A model generated the notes under the pieces. It saw nothing but the letters and a program-made list of their open reading frames with translations, was not told the origin of the DNA and did not search any database. Shown in pieces: positions 8,516 to 17,948 of a DNA stretch of 32,686 nt (its first letter is position 1; every line of letters begins with the position of its first letter). Origin of the DNA: Candidatus Zixiibacteriota bacterium. GTDB taxonomy: Bacteria > Zixibacteria > MSB-5A5 > GN15 > JACZUZ01. Made by a program: the position numbers and the translations under genes. The stretch is from the NCBI GenBank assembly GCA_024280835.1, contig JAJRPJ010000020.1, positions 1 to 32,686 of the forward strand, written 5' to 3'.

Positions 8516-9088
8516 CTATTTGACGGCGACCAATTGGACATCAAAAATCAAGGTAGCGTTCGGAGGTATTGCGCCGCCAGCCCCACGCTTGCCGTAGCCC
8601 AGTTCTGATGGAATAATCAATGTCCGCTCTTCACCGACTCGCATTCCCGCTATACCCTCATCCCAACCTTTGATAACTCTACCAATACCGAGTTTGAATT
8701 CTATCGGTTTTTGACGTTTGAACGAATTGTCGAACTCCTTGCCATTGGAAGCCAAGCGACCAGCATAATGCACAGCGACAGTCTGGCCACTCTTGGCGAC
8801 ATCGCCTTTGCCTTCTTTGGTGATGACGTATTTCAAACCACTGGCGGTGGTGATGGTATCGGCAGCGGCTTCGCTGGCTTTTCCATCTTTGGCGGTCATG
8901 GAATCAGATTTTGTTGTTTTTTCCATCTTGCTCATTTCTTTCTTACCCATCTGGGCCGTCGAGTCTTTGCCTCTGGTTCCAGTTGAGTCTGCGCTACCAG
9001 CTGTTGCATCAGTGGTCAGAGTGTAAGCTGCGCCCATCACTGCTAGGCCGATAATCAACAATGCGACTGTTTTTAGATTTTTTTTCAT
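8516..9088 (-). CDS. Exported FKBP-type peptidyl-prolyl isomerase
   Basis: The C-terminal part, roughly from residue 78 to the end, is a complete FKBP domain that interconverts cis and trans prolyl bonds. Visible motifs are TVAVHYAGRL, KEFDNSF, VIKGWDEGIAGMRVGE, LGYGKRGAGGAIPPNATL and a final LIFDVQL strand. The N-terminus is a hydrophobic export signal or membrane anchor (residues 5-23), followed by a roughly 45-residue linker rich in Lys, Ser, Thr and Met. This linker keeps the isomerase away from the membrane and suggests a periplasmic protein-folding role. I choose the ATG at 9088 rather than 9094 because AAGGA at 9096-9100 is seven bases from it but too close to the other. The gene is monocistronic, ending at a strong hairpin. 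Confidence 0.9.
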   Translation of the reverse strand: MKKNLKTVALLIIGLAVMGAAYTLTTDATAGSADSTGTRGKDSTAQMGKKEMSKMEKTTKSDSMTAKDGKASEAAADTITTASGLKYVITKEGKGDVAKSGQTVAVHYAGRLASNGKEFDNSFKRQKPIEFKLGIGRVIKGWDEGIAGMRVGEERTLIIPSELGYGKRGAGGAIPPNATLIFDVQLVAVK

Positions 9089-9275
9089 GGCCATTTCCTT
9101 CTGAGAATTTATTGCAATTTAGTCTTATACATTCTCACCCAATGGAGCGAGCGCTCAATATTGAGTGATGAATTATCCGCGAATTACCGCGAACTCTTTC
9201 GGCTATGGCTAAGATACGACCCAAATGGCCTCAGAGTCAAACAATCATATCAAACCAACAGTTCAAATCAGCGGA

Positions 9276-10553
9276 TCAAACAAGAATTGTTTCCGCTCGC
9301 GCGGCTCCTGTTGAAACTAGCTTAATCTCTGTTCCAGTTTCGTCAGCGATGAAGCGTATGTAATTCTGCGCCTCTTGGGGCAAATGACCAAAACGAGTAA
9401 TTGAGCTGGTATCTGACTTCCAACCTGGGAAATCCCGATAAACTGGCTCAACTTTTTCAAGCGCATACGGATCCACTGGGAAAGTATCCACTAATTCACT
9501 ATCAATTCGATAGGAAAGGCAAACTCTGATAGTCTCGAACGAATCAAGGACATCGAGCTTGGTAATCGCTAACTGATCGACTCCATTGATGCGGCAGGCA
9601 TGTTGAAGCGCCACCAAGTCCAACCAGCCAGTGCGTCTAGGCCTGCCAGTTGTGGCGCCATATTCGCCGCCTTTTTCACGGAGTAATTCACCAGTCTCTT
9701 CGGTCAATTCTGTTGGGAAAGGCCCTGCGCCGACTCGAGTGCAATAGGCTTTGACCACTCCGACAACTGTTCCTACCATGCGCGGTCCAATACCTAGGCC
9801 AGTTAGAATGCCCCCGACTGTTGTATTTGAGGAAGTCGCGTATGGGTAAGTGCCATGATCCACATCGAGCAGAGCGCCTTGGGCGCCCTCAAAGAGGATC
9901 TTCTTACCTTCTGCATCCAAACGGTGCATTTCACTGGAAACATTGGTCAGCATCGGGGCAAAAGCCTCGCGGATTGAGCAAACCTTATCAAAGACAGCGT
10001 CATAATCGCAGCGCTCGTCATCTTGATATGGCTCAAATATCTGAGCGCGTAGGGTTTTTATATCGTTTAGTTTTTCAAGGAGGATTTTGTCGTCAAAGAT
10101 GTCAGAGAGACGGATTCCGCAGCGCGCAACTTTGTCACGGTAAGCAGGGCCGATTCCGCGCAAAGTTGTTCCGAGCGGGGCGCCTCCGCGACGTTCTTCA
10201 TAGATTTGATCAAGGAGCTTGTGATAGGGCAGGACTAAGTTTGCCGAAGCTGAGACGAATAGTCGACCTTTGTAATCAATCGATTCTTTATCGAGAATCC
10301 TCAACTCTTCAAGCAGACCGAATGGATCAAGGACTACTCCATTGCCGATATAGCAGATTTTTTCTTGATGAATTATTCCAGAGGGAATCAAATGCAGGAC
10401 GTATTTTTTGTCGCCCACAATAACGGTATGCCCCGCATTTGCTCCACCCTGACAGCGAGCGATAATGTCCATGTCGGAGGCCAGCAAATCGACAACCTTG
10501 CCCTTGCCTTCATCACCCCATTGCAAACCCACTACTGCGATATTGTCTTTCAT
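9276..10553 (-). CDS. purA: Adenylosuccinate synthase
   Basis: PurA joins IMP and aspartate using GTP, the first committed step from IMP to AMP, in the cytoplasm. The protein begins with NIAVVGLQWGDEGKGK, which holds the catalytic Asp and the GTP-binding loop, then GGANAGHT with the catalytic His. GTTLRGIGPAYRDK, ATTGRPRRTGW and TKLDVLD follow at the expected places. From the ATG at 10553 it is 425 residues, normal for the family. The frame stays open to a GTG at 10607, which would add 18 residues that do not look like PurA, so I prefer the internal ATG. It is separated from engB by about 230 bp and reads in the same direction; no terminator was seen between them. Confidence 0.96.
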   Translation of the reverse strand: MKDNIAVVGLQWGDEGKGKVVDLLASDMDIIARCQGGANAGHTVIVGDKKYVLHLIPSGIIHQEKICYIGNGVVLDPFGLLEELRILDKESIDYKGRLFVSASANLVLPYHKLLDQIYEERRGGAPLGTTLRGIGPAYRDKVARCGIRLSDIFDDKILLEKLNDIKTLRAQIFEPYQDDERCDYDAVFDKVCSIREAFAPMLTNVSSEMHRLDAEGKKILFEGAQGALLDVDHGTYPYATSSNTTVGGILTGLGIGPRMVGTVVGVVKAYCTRVGAGPFPTELTEETGELLREKGGEYGATTGRPRRTGWLDLVALQHACRINGVDQLAITKLDVLDSFETIRVCLSYRIDSELVDTFPVDPYALEKVEPVYRDFPGWKSDTSSITRFGHLPQEAQNYIRFIADETGTEIKLVSTGAARAETILV

Positions 10554-10784
10554 GACTCTTACGTCCCTAATTTCTGATATTTTCGGTATTTTCGGCGCAT
10601 ACCTCACCCCTGTCGGAAATCTTCCGAACGGTGAATGGCGCTATTATGCCGTACGACAGTATAGTGATAAACTGGAGCGTGTCAAATCAGAAAATAGCAT
10701 TTGTTTAGACTATGTTTTTTTTGAAAATTGATTTGTGATGGTTTTGTTGCGAAGAAATGAGGCTACTATTGAATTTCACATTCG

Positions 10785-11365
10785 TTACTTCTGGCCAGCG
10801 GCTTCTCTTATCCATTTCCATAGTTCGGGGGCGCCTCGGCCTGTTACTGCTGAGAAAGGAATCACTTCGCCACCGACTGCGATATTTATTTTTCGAATGG
10901 CTTGAGCTAGCTTATTGCCGCTGAGTTTGTCGCATTTGGTGAGAACGATTGTGAAAAGAACTTCATTGTCAGTTAGCCACTCGAACATGTGCCTGTCATA
11001 GTCTGTTAAGTCACGTCTGGAATCTATCAAACACACCATTCCACTGAGCGTGCCACCATCTGCGAGATATTCATCTGTGAGTTTGCCCCATTGCTCACGC
11101 ACCGATTTCGGCGCGCGGGCATAGCCATAGCCAGGTAAATCGACAAAATAGTATTTATCGTCGACTTCAAAAAATTGAGCGCCTGTGTTCGACCTGGAGT
11201 TGAGGATGTCTTACAGAGGCGTTTTTGTCCGAGGATTTTGTTAATCAACGAAGACTTACCGACATTCGAACGCCCACCGAAAGCCACTTGGGGTTTTCGG
11301 TCCTGCGGAACTTGCGTGAGGGCATACGCCGAGAGCTTGAAAACTGCTTTGGGTTGGTTCTTCAT
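10785..11365 (-). pseudogene. engB: Ribosome-biogenesis GTPase EngB/YihA/YsxC, one-base frameshift
   Basis: Two reading frames together encode a complete EngB, the GTPase needed for 50S subunit assembly. Frame one (from ATG 11365) gives [13 protein letters not shown] (G1) and [14 protein letters not shown] (G2). Frame two gives [18 protein letters not shown] (G3 DLPG) and continues through TKCD (G4) and SAVTG (G5) to a stop at 10785. The switch falls in a run of six A at 11169-11174 (T6 on the coding strand); one extra T would restore a normal 193-residue protein. No other lesion is visible. Causes could be a sequencing or assembly slip in the homopolymer, a real recent mutation, or recoding, because the coding strand reads T-TTT-TTG, a canonical -1 slippery heptamer. 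It lies 18 bp after lon, the order known from Bacillus lonA-ysxC. Confidence 0.9.
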
Positions 11366-11383
11366 GATCTATGACTTTACGAA

Positions 11384-13822
11384 CTAATTTACACGCGGCG
11401 TATGAGAGTGACGACCAGCGCTTTTTGTGTCACTCTTCATTGGCTTGCGGCGTGATTGCATTTTCTCATCGAAAGCATAACGAATCACCTGCTCAAGTGT
11501 GCGCACGTAGCGCAGTTTCAATCCGTCTGTCACCTCAGGGCCCATCTCGGCCAAATCTTTTCTATTCTTCTCAGGCACTATAACGGTTTTGATACCATCA
11601 CGCTTGGCCGCCAACAATTTCTCTTTGAGCCCGCCGATAGGCAACACGTCACCAGTGAGAGTAATTTCTCCAGTCATTGCCACAAGGCCTTTGACTGGTG
11701 TATTTGTCAATGCTGAAAGCAAGGCTACGACAATAGTGATTCCCGCTGAGGGGCCGTCTTTGGGAACTGCGCCTTGCGGAACATGCACATGGATATCCAT
11801 GCGAGCAAATGCTTTGGGGTCAAGCGCAAATTCATGGGCATGTGAGCGAATGTATGAAAGACCGGCGGTAGCTGATTCTTTCATCACCTCACCGAGCTTG
11901 CCAGTCAGAGTCAGCTTACCAGCGCCAACCATGATAGTGACTTCGACAGGCAATGTTTGCCCGCCCAAGGCTGTCCACGCTAAACCGACTGCATAACCTG
12001 GCGCCGGAGACTCTTTAACTTCAGAACCCTCAAAGCGCTCTGGTCCCAGAATCTTTTTCAGATCGTTGGTCGAGAATGAGAATGGCTTTGTAGTTTTTCG
12101 AGATGCTGAGCGACTCTTCCGTCGCGCAAGCTTGGTGGCAACTTGACGTAACAACATGTTCAGCTTGCGTTCAATCTCACGAACTCCAGCTTCGCGTGTG
12201 TAGTGACGAATCAAATATCCCAGAGTTTCATCACTGATTTCAATTTTGTAATCGCTCAAACCCATTTCTTCGATAAGCTTTGGAATCAGGAATGATTTCG
12301 AAATCTCTAGCTTTTCATATTCAGAGTAACCTGAGAGATGAATGACTTCCATTCTGTCTAATAGAGCATGCGGAATTCCGCCAATGGAATTGGCGGTAGT
12401 GATGAACAGCGCTTGCGACAAATCAAAATCAAGTTCGAGATAATTGTCCGAAAATGTTTTGTTTTGTTCTGGGTCTAGGGCTTCGAGCAATGCCGAAGCT
12501 GGATCACCACGAAAATCTGAACCGATCTTATCAATCTCGTCCAGTAAGAAAACAGGGTTTCGTGAGCCAGCTTTTTTTAAGCCTTGGAGAATACGACCTG
12601 GTAGAGAACCGATATAAGTTCTACGATGACCACGAATTTCGGCTTCATCATGTGTGCCACCTAGAGAAGCGCGAATGAATTTGCGATCGAGAGCGCTCGC
12701 GATTGATTTCCCAATACTTGTTTTTCCCACTCCAGGAGGGCCGACAAAACAAAGAATCGGTCCTCGAACGTTCTTTGAGATTTTCAGGACAGCTAGATGT
12801 TCGAGTATTCTGCGCTTGGGTTTATCTAGGCCATAGTGATCTTCATTGAGTAGGCGTTCAACTTCATCGAAGTCTTCGCGATCTTTGGTGAGTTTTTCCC
12901 AAGGTAAGGCGAAAATCCAGTCCAAGTAGCCGCGCGCCACTGCCGCTTCAGCTGAGAACGGGTGCATGCGTGAAAGCTTGCGCACTTCTTCTTCTGCGCG
13001 AGTTTTGACTTCTTCGGGCGCTTTTAGTTCGGCAAGGTTCGTTAGGAGTTCGTCGACATCTGAGGCTGGTTCGTCTAGTTGTCCCAGCTCTTCGCGAATA
13101 GCTTTTAGCTGTTGCTGCAAATACGACTCACGTTGGCTTTGTGTTAGTGACTCACGCACCGAGCTATCTATTTTGCGTTCAAGTTTGAGAATTTCGATTT
13201 CCGAAGCTAGTAATTGGGTTAGTTCGGTTAGACGTTTTCGTGGGTCGACCAATTCCAATAAACGTTGCTTTGATTCTAAACGTAAGAGTGTTTGCGATGA
13301 AATCACATCCGCCAAATGATCTGCTCCCTCGGCGCTTGATATTGAACCGATGGCTTCATCTGGAATACGACGATTTAGGCGCACATACTCTGAGAATGCA
13401 TCTGTCACCGATCGGGAGAGGGCTTCGAGCTTTCGCGATGGCACAGAAATAGTTTCAACAGGTTCAATCCTTGCTGAGAAAAACTGTGTTGATTTGCCGA
13501 AGCTAACGACTCGCGCACGCACAAGGCCTTCGACTAAGGCTTTGAGTGTGCCATTGGGAAGTTTCATGACTTGCAATACGCGCGCGACAACTCCCACAGA
13601 ATACAAATCATTGCGTTTGGGTTTTTCTTCTTCGGGGCTTTTTTGCGCGCAGAGAAACACTTGCTTATCGAGCATCATCGCTTCTTGTAGGGCATTGATA
13701 GTAAACTGCCGGCCTATCAAGAGCGGGTAAATTGTATAGGGGAAGATCACCATGTCTCTCAACGGGAGAGCTGGCAATTTTGTACGAATGATTATCTCTT
13801 CGTCTTTGCGGATAATTTTCAT
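11384..13822 (-). CDS. lon: ATP-dependent protease Lon
   Basis: The 812-residue product is a LonA-type protease that unfolds and degrades damaged and regulatory proteins. The N-terminal substrate-binding domain starts with LPALPLRDMVIFPY; a coiled region around residues 190-260 follows. The AAA module has Walker A GPPGVGKTS and Walker B VFLLDEIDKI, then FITTANS. The protease domain carries PKDGPSAG with the catalytic Ser near residue 692 and GGLKEKLLAA with the catalytic Lys near 735. After the canonical end there is a basic, Lys/Ser/Arg-rich tail of about 25 residues. Absence of membrane segments argues for LonA rather than LonB. It follows the gene for a small exported protein by 23 bp and precedes engB by 18 bp, so the four genes look like one operon. 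Confidence 0.97.
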   Translation of the reverse strand: MKIIRKDEEIIIRTKLPALPLRDMVIFPYTIYPLLIGRQFTINALQEAMMLDKQVFLCAQKSPEEEKPKRNDLYSVGVVARVLQVMKLPNGTLKALVEGLVRARVVSFGKSTQFFSARIEPVETISVPSRKLEALSRSVTDAFSEYVRLNRRIPDEAIGSISSAEGADHLADVISSQTLLRLESKQRLLELVDPRKRLTELTQLLASEIEILKLERKIDSSVRESLTQSQRESYLQQQLKAIREELGQLDEPASDVDELLTNLAELKAPEEVKTRAEEEVRKLSRMHPFSAEAAVARGYLDWIFALPWEKLTKDREDFDEVERLLNEDHYGLDKPKRRILEHLAVLKISKNVRGPILCFVGPPGVGKTSIGKSIASALDRKFIRASLGGTHDEAEIRGHRRTYIGSLPGRILQGLKKAGSRNPVFLLDEIDKIGSDFRGDPASALLEALDPEQNKTFSDNYLELDFDLSQALFITTANSIGGIPHALLDRMEVIHLSGYSEYEKLEISKSFLIPKLIEEMGLSDYKIEISDETLGYLIRHYTREAGVREIERKLNMLLRQVATKLARRKSRSASRKTTKPFSFSTNDLKKILGPERFEGSEVKESPAPGYAVGLAWTALGGQTLPVEVTIMVGAGKLTLTGKLGEVMKESATAGLSYIRSHAHEFALDPKAFARMDIHVHVPQGAVPKDGPSAGITIVVALLSALTNTPVKGLVAMTGEITLTGDVLPIGGLKEKLLAAKRDGIKTVIVPEKNRKDLAEMGPEVTDGLKLRYVRTLEQVIRYAFDEKMQSRRKPMKSDTKSAGRHSHTPRVN

Positions 13823-13845
13823 TTGAGTGCGCTTCGCGCCTTTCG

Positions 13846-14514
13846 CTATTTTGATCGACTCTTAGTTGAATCGGGAGCAACAGAGTTAGCAGTGTTAGTT
13901 GTGACAACTTCAAAAGAGTTCAGAATTTCCATCATCAGGGTCGAATCACCTTCAAGATACAATGGTCTCTTGATTGAGACATGGAATGCGTAATTGTCTT
14001 GGATTGCAAACAAATCATAGTGACGCTCGTTAATTTCAAATCCATTGGAGGTCAAGATAGTATGGGTTGACCAATTACGGCCATTTTCTTCCCAGATTTT
14101 GATTTTGCTAATATCCAAAGTTGAATCCTCTGTATAGAAATACCACCAGAGGTCTCTATACTCCGCTGGGCGCTTTTCCAAATCGGTGTACAATGTGTCG
14201 ACGGTGACTTTGACAACCATGCGGCGTTTTGAGTTGCCAGCAACAAAGAGCACTCTGTCCTCGGGTTGACTGTCATAAGTCATCTCAAAACCCTCAATAT
14301 CGATCTTGATCGCAATATTCGAACGAGGCACATCAAACTGTTGTGCTTTAGTGTATGGCACAAGCAAAGTCATACTGTCGGGCTGTTGGGCGCTGACGGA
14401 CGTAGAGATTAATAGGTGGGCGCTAGCCACCAATGAGAGCGTCACTATTTGAATGCTATTACCAAGCAATGACAGCTTCTTCATGGGTTTCTTTATGGCA
14501 GTTGATTTGGTCAT
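13846..14514 (-). CDS. Exported protein of unknown function, paralogue of upstream gene
   Basis: The 222-residue protein has a signal peptide: KKPMKK, a hydrophobic core and an Ala-Gln-Gln cleavage area (SVSAQQ) near residue 43. The mature part is beta-rich with no motif I can assign. It shares an order of elements with the adjacent protein: an early I-K-I-D-I-E-G-F strand, a Val-rich strand ending in VTVDTL, and a near-C-terminal HVSIKRP...DSTLMMEILNSFEVV that parallels ELHLSKT...DSAVFDDLLKTFEIT in the neighbour. That suggests an ancient tandem duplication. The pattern of a charged strand then a helix ending in L-x-S-F/T-F is also common to PsbP-like or DUF1795-like periplasmic folds, but this is only a guess. 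Its ATG overlaps the upstream stop by four bases (ATGA), so translation is coupled. lon follows after 23 bp. Confidence 0.75.
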   Translation of the reverse strand: MTKSTAIKKPMKKLSLLGNSIQIVTLSLVASAHLLISTSVSAQQPDSMTLLVPYTKAQQFDVPRSNIAIKIDIEGFEMTYDSQPEDRVLFVAGNSKRRMVVKVTVDTLYTDLEKRPAEYRDLWWYFYTEDSTLDISKIKIWEENGRNWSTHTILTSNGFEINERHYDLFAIQDNYAFHVSIKRPLYLEGDSTLMMEILNSFEVVTTNTANSVAPDSTKSRSK

Positions 14515-15260
14515 TGTTTCTTTACCGATTTAAGTTTTGTGGGAATTATTTTTGGGCGCTCAAAACTCTCTGTAATTTCAAATGTCTTTAACAAGTCATC
14601 GAAAACAGCAGAATCTTCTGGCCGATATTCGGTTTTTGACAAATGTAGTTCTATCCATGATTTTTGAAATGTTGCTATGGCATTGACATGATGTCTCACT
14701 AGAGTCGAATCAAACATCATCCCAGGGCTGTTTGGGACAGGCTGCGGCCATACTTCGATTCGGTCGTATTCCAATATCTCTAGGCCGTACTTACGTTTCT
14801 GTGTCACAACGCTGTTAACTATTGAGGTGTCTCTTGAAATCTTCTGAAAGAGGCGGTTCGCATAGAATTGAGGTGTCGTTAGAGAGTCTCCGCTCCTGAA
14901 TTCGTTCACAAACAAATGTGCTATCGTAACCCCGATTGAATCCTCGCGAACAGCGAAACAGACTATTGTCATGCCACGTACTTTCTGACGTAAGTCGTTG
15001 AATCCTTCTAGGTTCAATCTGAATCCCCAATTCTTGTCCGGTCGGTAAAAAACCTCATCACCTTTGAACAATGAAAATGTAGTTTGCTGTGGATTGGTCA
15101 TAGTAACCACAGCTGCCTTTTCTGGCTTGATTGAATCTGCCCCTGAAGACGGCCCCACTTCATTTGGCACTTGGGCAAATGTAGGAATCGTTAGCAAGAG
15201 CCAAGTCAGGAACATGACCATGCCTCTTGAAAGTTTACGTAGGATCAAAATTATCTTCAT
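14511..15260 (-). CDS. Exported protein of unknown function, first gene of the lon operon
   Basis: From the ATG at 15260 the product is 249 residues; the frame extends seven codons further to a non-ATG start at 15281, but the later ATG gives a normal signal peptide (MKIILILRKL, hydrophobic core, cleavage near PTFAQ). A short Pro/Ser/Glu-rich linker precedes a globular region with LNLEGF, a strand MTIVCFAVRE, and a final helix-strand DLLKTFEIT. These align by eye with the next gene's product. The tail is Lys-rich. Nothing catalytic is recognisable. It is translationally coupled to its paralogue and both are transcribed just ahead of lon, which suggests an envelope role linked to stress, though position is the only evidence. 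Its promoter should lie in the 221 bp after the helicase gene. Confidence 0.7.
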   Translation of the reverse strand: MKIILILRKLSRGMVMFLTWLLLTIPTFAQVPNEVGPSSGADSIKPEKAAVVTMTNPQQTTFSLFKGDEVFYRPDKNWGFRLNLEGFNDLRQKVRGMTIVCFAVREDSIGVTIAHLFVNEFRSGDSLTTPQFYANRLFQKISRDTSIVNSVVTQKRKYGLEILEYDRIEVWPQPVPNSPGMMFDSTLVRHHVNAIATFQKSWIELHLSKTEYRPEDSAVFDDLLKTFEITESFERPKIIPTKLKSVKKQ

Positions 15261-15481
15261 AAGTCTGGAACCACTTCTCACGTTGGTGTGGTGATAACTA
15301 GTTAGGCAAGGGTCTTAACTCTTCGGGCTATCCAAAAAGCTCCATTGCCACATTGCCCATTATACAACTATTATGGCTCTCTGACGAGGGCTCATTCTGC
15401 GCCTCTCGACGCAATGTTTGCGCCAAAACTGCGACTACACAACATCATGAGTTACAACAGATTACGCGACAAACAGTATTT

Positions 15482-17932
15482 CTAGCCAACAATTTTCAGT
15501 TTGGCGTATTTAGCAATCAATGTCTTTTGGCCGATTCCTGCGAAATGTGCGACAATTCGCATGTTTTCTCCACGGCCCTCGACTGAAACAACTTTTCCTC
15601 GACCAAAGACTCGATGCTGTACAATTCTTCCTGGTCGGATAATTTCTTCGTCCTCATACTCTAGTTCATAGCCCGAACTTGAGCCAGCGCCGATAATTGT
15701 ATGCGCCTGCGCGGGAACTTGCGAACTATCGTCCCATTTGGCGCCAGCAAAACTAGAACCAGAGCCGTTGAAACCAGAACCTGAAGCTCCAGACGACGCG
15801 CCTGTACGGACAAACGTTCGGCGGTCGATTGTCTCTAGTAATTCTGAATCGATTTCTGATATGAAACGTGACGGTGAGCCGCCGATAGCGCCATAGCGAA
15901 AACGACTTTGTGCGGCGGCCAACGTTAGTTTCAGCTTGGCGCGTGTCGCTGCGACATAGAACAAACGACGTTCTTCTTCCATTTGCGCTGGGTCGTCCAT
16001 GGCTCTGCTCATTGGGAATAAGCCCTCTTCGAGCCCGACAATGTAGACGGCTTCGAATTCCAACCCCTTGGCGGCATGGATAGTCATCAAGGTTAGTTTC
16101 TCGTCAACATCCTTGTAAGCGTCAGCATTGGTATAAAGCGAAATCTGTTCTAGAAAAGCGCTTAATGATGAATCAGCGGATTGCGCGGTGAATTCAACAG
16201 CCGCTGACACCAATTCGTCGACGTTATCCATTCTTGAACGAGCTTTGATTTCGTTCTCGGCGTCTTTCTTGATTTCCTGTTCAATGCCAACAGCAAGGAT
16301 GAGGTCTTGGATGAGAGTATCGACCTGCTCGACATGTGCAGTGATAGCGCCTTGAACTGAACTTGGCTCAGCGGTGTTAGTTGCAGGTTCTTCACTAGGA
16401 GTAGACTCTGTCATCCCTAAGTCTAGCATACCAGTTTCGATTGTGCCGACATCAGAGGAGGTGACTTCTGCCTCTGTAGTAACTTGATTAACTGGAGCAA
16501 CGGTTGCGCCAGAGCGTTTTTGATATTCGTCGACTAATTCAATCAAGGCGGCAATCACACTAAGCGGACGTGCGCCAAGAGTGTCACTAAGTCGGCCTGA
16601 GGCAATTTCTTCTTTGGCGGTGGCAAAGATTGATTTGTCACGTGCGCGGGCCAGTAGTTGCAATTTGGCCAGCGATGCGCCACCGAATCCGCGCTTCGGA
16701 TAGCCTATAGCTCTTTCTAGAGCGATATCATCATTGGGATTTGAAATCAATTTCAAATAGGCGATTAGGTCTCTGATTTCTTTGAGCTGATAGAAGCCCT
16801 GACTGCCAATTACTTGATAAGCGAGTTTGCGTTGAATCAAAGCATTTTCGAGAGCGCGTGACTGGGCTGTTGTGCGGTAGAGGATGACCATGTCTTTGAG
16901 AGAGCAGTTGACTCGTCTCTTGACAATTGATTCGGTTACTAGAGCCGCTTCGGTTTCTGGAGTATCGGAGATTAGCAAAGTCACTAATTCTGCGCCTTGA
17001 ACATTGGCGCGCAATTCTTTTTCTTTGCGATTTTTGTTGTTGGCAATCACCGAACCTGCGGCATTGAGAATAATTTGTGTTGAGCGGTAGTTTTCATTGA
17101 GCACTACAACTTTTGCGCCAGGAAAGTCTCGTTCAAAATCTCGAATATTACGAATATCAGCGCCTCGCCAGCCATAGATCGACTGATCTTCATCACCAAC
17201 AACACAGATGTTGTTATGCGAACCAGTCAATGCTCGTAGCAGGAGATATTGCGAATGGTTGGTATCCTGATATTCATCGACCATCAAATAGCGAAAGCGG
17301 TTGCGGTATTTCTCGCGGACTTCTTCATGGTCTTGAAGCAAGCGCACGCTATAGAGAATCAAATCATCAAAATCCATCGCGCCTATAATCCGCATCCGTC
17401 TGTCATAGAGCGAGTAGACTGAGGCGGTGCGAGTTTCAAAATAGCCATTGGCTTTTTCTGCGAATTCTTGGGCGCCTATCAAACTGTTCTTGGCATTTGA
17501 AATTGTTGCGCGAAGAGAGTTTGGTGTAAACTGATTACCTGAGAAATTGAGTTCCTCGAGGCAACGTTTCAATAGTGTTTTGCTATCGTCCGTGTCGTGA
17601 ATTACAAAATTTCGCGGAAAACCAAGCCTCTCGCATTCTACTCTGAGAAGTCGGGCGCAAAACGAATGGAAAGTAGCTATCGTCAAGTTTTGTGGAGAAG
17701 AGCCAAGCATTTCATTGATTCGCTCGGCCATTTCTTTGGAGGCCTTGTTGGTGAATGTGACCGCCATGATCTGCCACGGCTCAGCAAGGCGCTCAGCGAG
17801 GATATGCGCCACACGGGTGGTCAGCACACGGGTTTTTCCTGAACCAGCGCCAGCGACAATTAGCAAAGGGCCTTCGGTTGTAGTCGCCGCTTCGAGTTGT
17901 GCGGGGTTCAACATCTCTGTTAGTCTGCTCAT
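15482..17932 (-). CDS. pcrA: UvrD/PcrA-type superfamily 1 DNA helicase
   Basis: The 816-residue protein is a 3'-5' DNA helicase of the PcrA/UvrD group, acting in nucleotide excision repair, mismatch repair and removal of obstacles from replication. It starts with LNPAQLEAATTTEGPLLIVA (Q motif and motif I) with Walker A GAGSGKT at 28-34. Motif II is VDEYQDTN, motif III GDEDQSIYGWRGA, motif IV ENYRS, motif V TIHAAKGLEF and motif VI FYVAATRAK. Unusually, a roughly 60-residue Thr/Glu/Ser-rich low-complexity insert lies near residues 477-534, between the 2B region and the helical part that follows. A Gly/Ser-rich linker near 700-730 leads to a C-terminal Tudor-like PGRIVQHRVFGRGKVVSVEG segment. 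No good ribosome site precedes the ATG. A T-rich palindrome is just upstream. Confidence 0.93.
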   Translation of the reverse strand: MSRLTEMLNPAQLEAATTTEGPLLIVAGAGSGKTRVLTTRVAHILAERLAEPWQIMAVTFTNKASKEMAERINEMLGSSPQNLTIATFHSFCARLLRVECERLGFPRNFVIHDTDDSKTLLKRCLEELNFSGNQFTPNSLRATISNAKNSLIGAQEFAEKANGYFETRTASVYSLYDRRMRIIGAMDFDDLILYSVRLLQDHEEVREKYRNRFRYLMVDEYQDTNHSQYLLLRALTGSHNNICVVGDEDQSIYGWRGADIRNIRDFERDFPGAKVVVLNENYRSTQIILNAAGSVIANNKNRKEKELRANVQGAELVTLLISDTPETEAALVTESIVKRRVNCSLKDMVILYRTTAQSRALENALIQRKLAYQVIGSQGFYQLKEIRDLIAYLKLISNPNDDIALERAIGYPKRGFGGASLAKLQLLARARDKSIFATAKEEIASGRLSDTLGARPLSVIAALIELVDEYQKRSGATVAPVNQVTTEAEVTSSDVGTIETGMLDLGMTESTPSEEPATNTAEPSSVQGAITAHVEQVDTLIQDLILAVGIEQEIKKDAENEIKARSRMDNVDELVSAAVEFTAQSADSSLSAFLEQISLYTNADAYKDVDEKLTLMTIHAAKGLEFEAVYIVGLEEGLFPMSRAMDDPAQMEEERRLFYVAATRAKLKLTLAAAQSRFRYGAIGGSPSRFISEIDSELLETIDRRTFVRTGASSGASGSGFNGSGSSFAGAKWDDSSQVPAQAHTIIGAGSSSGYELEYEDEEIIRPGRIVQHRVFGRGKVVSVEGRGENMRIVAHFAGIGQKTLIAKYAKLKIVG

Positions 17933-17948
17933 AATTCAAGTATAGCGC

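Noticed and set aside
10785-11102. Separate small GTPase-like gene starting at a GTG
   Set aside because: It is the second half of engB; the conserved sequence continues upstream in the same frame to the T6 run, so it is not an independent gene.
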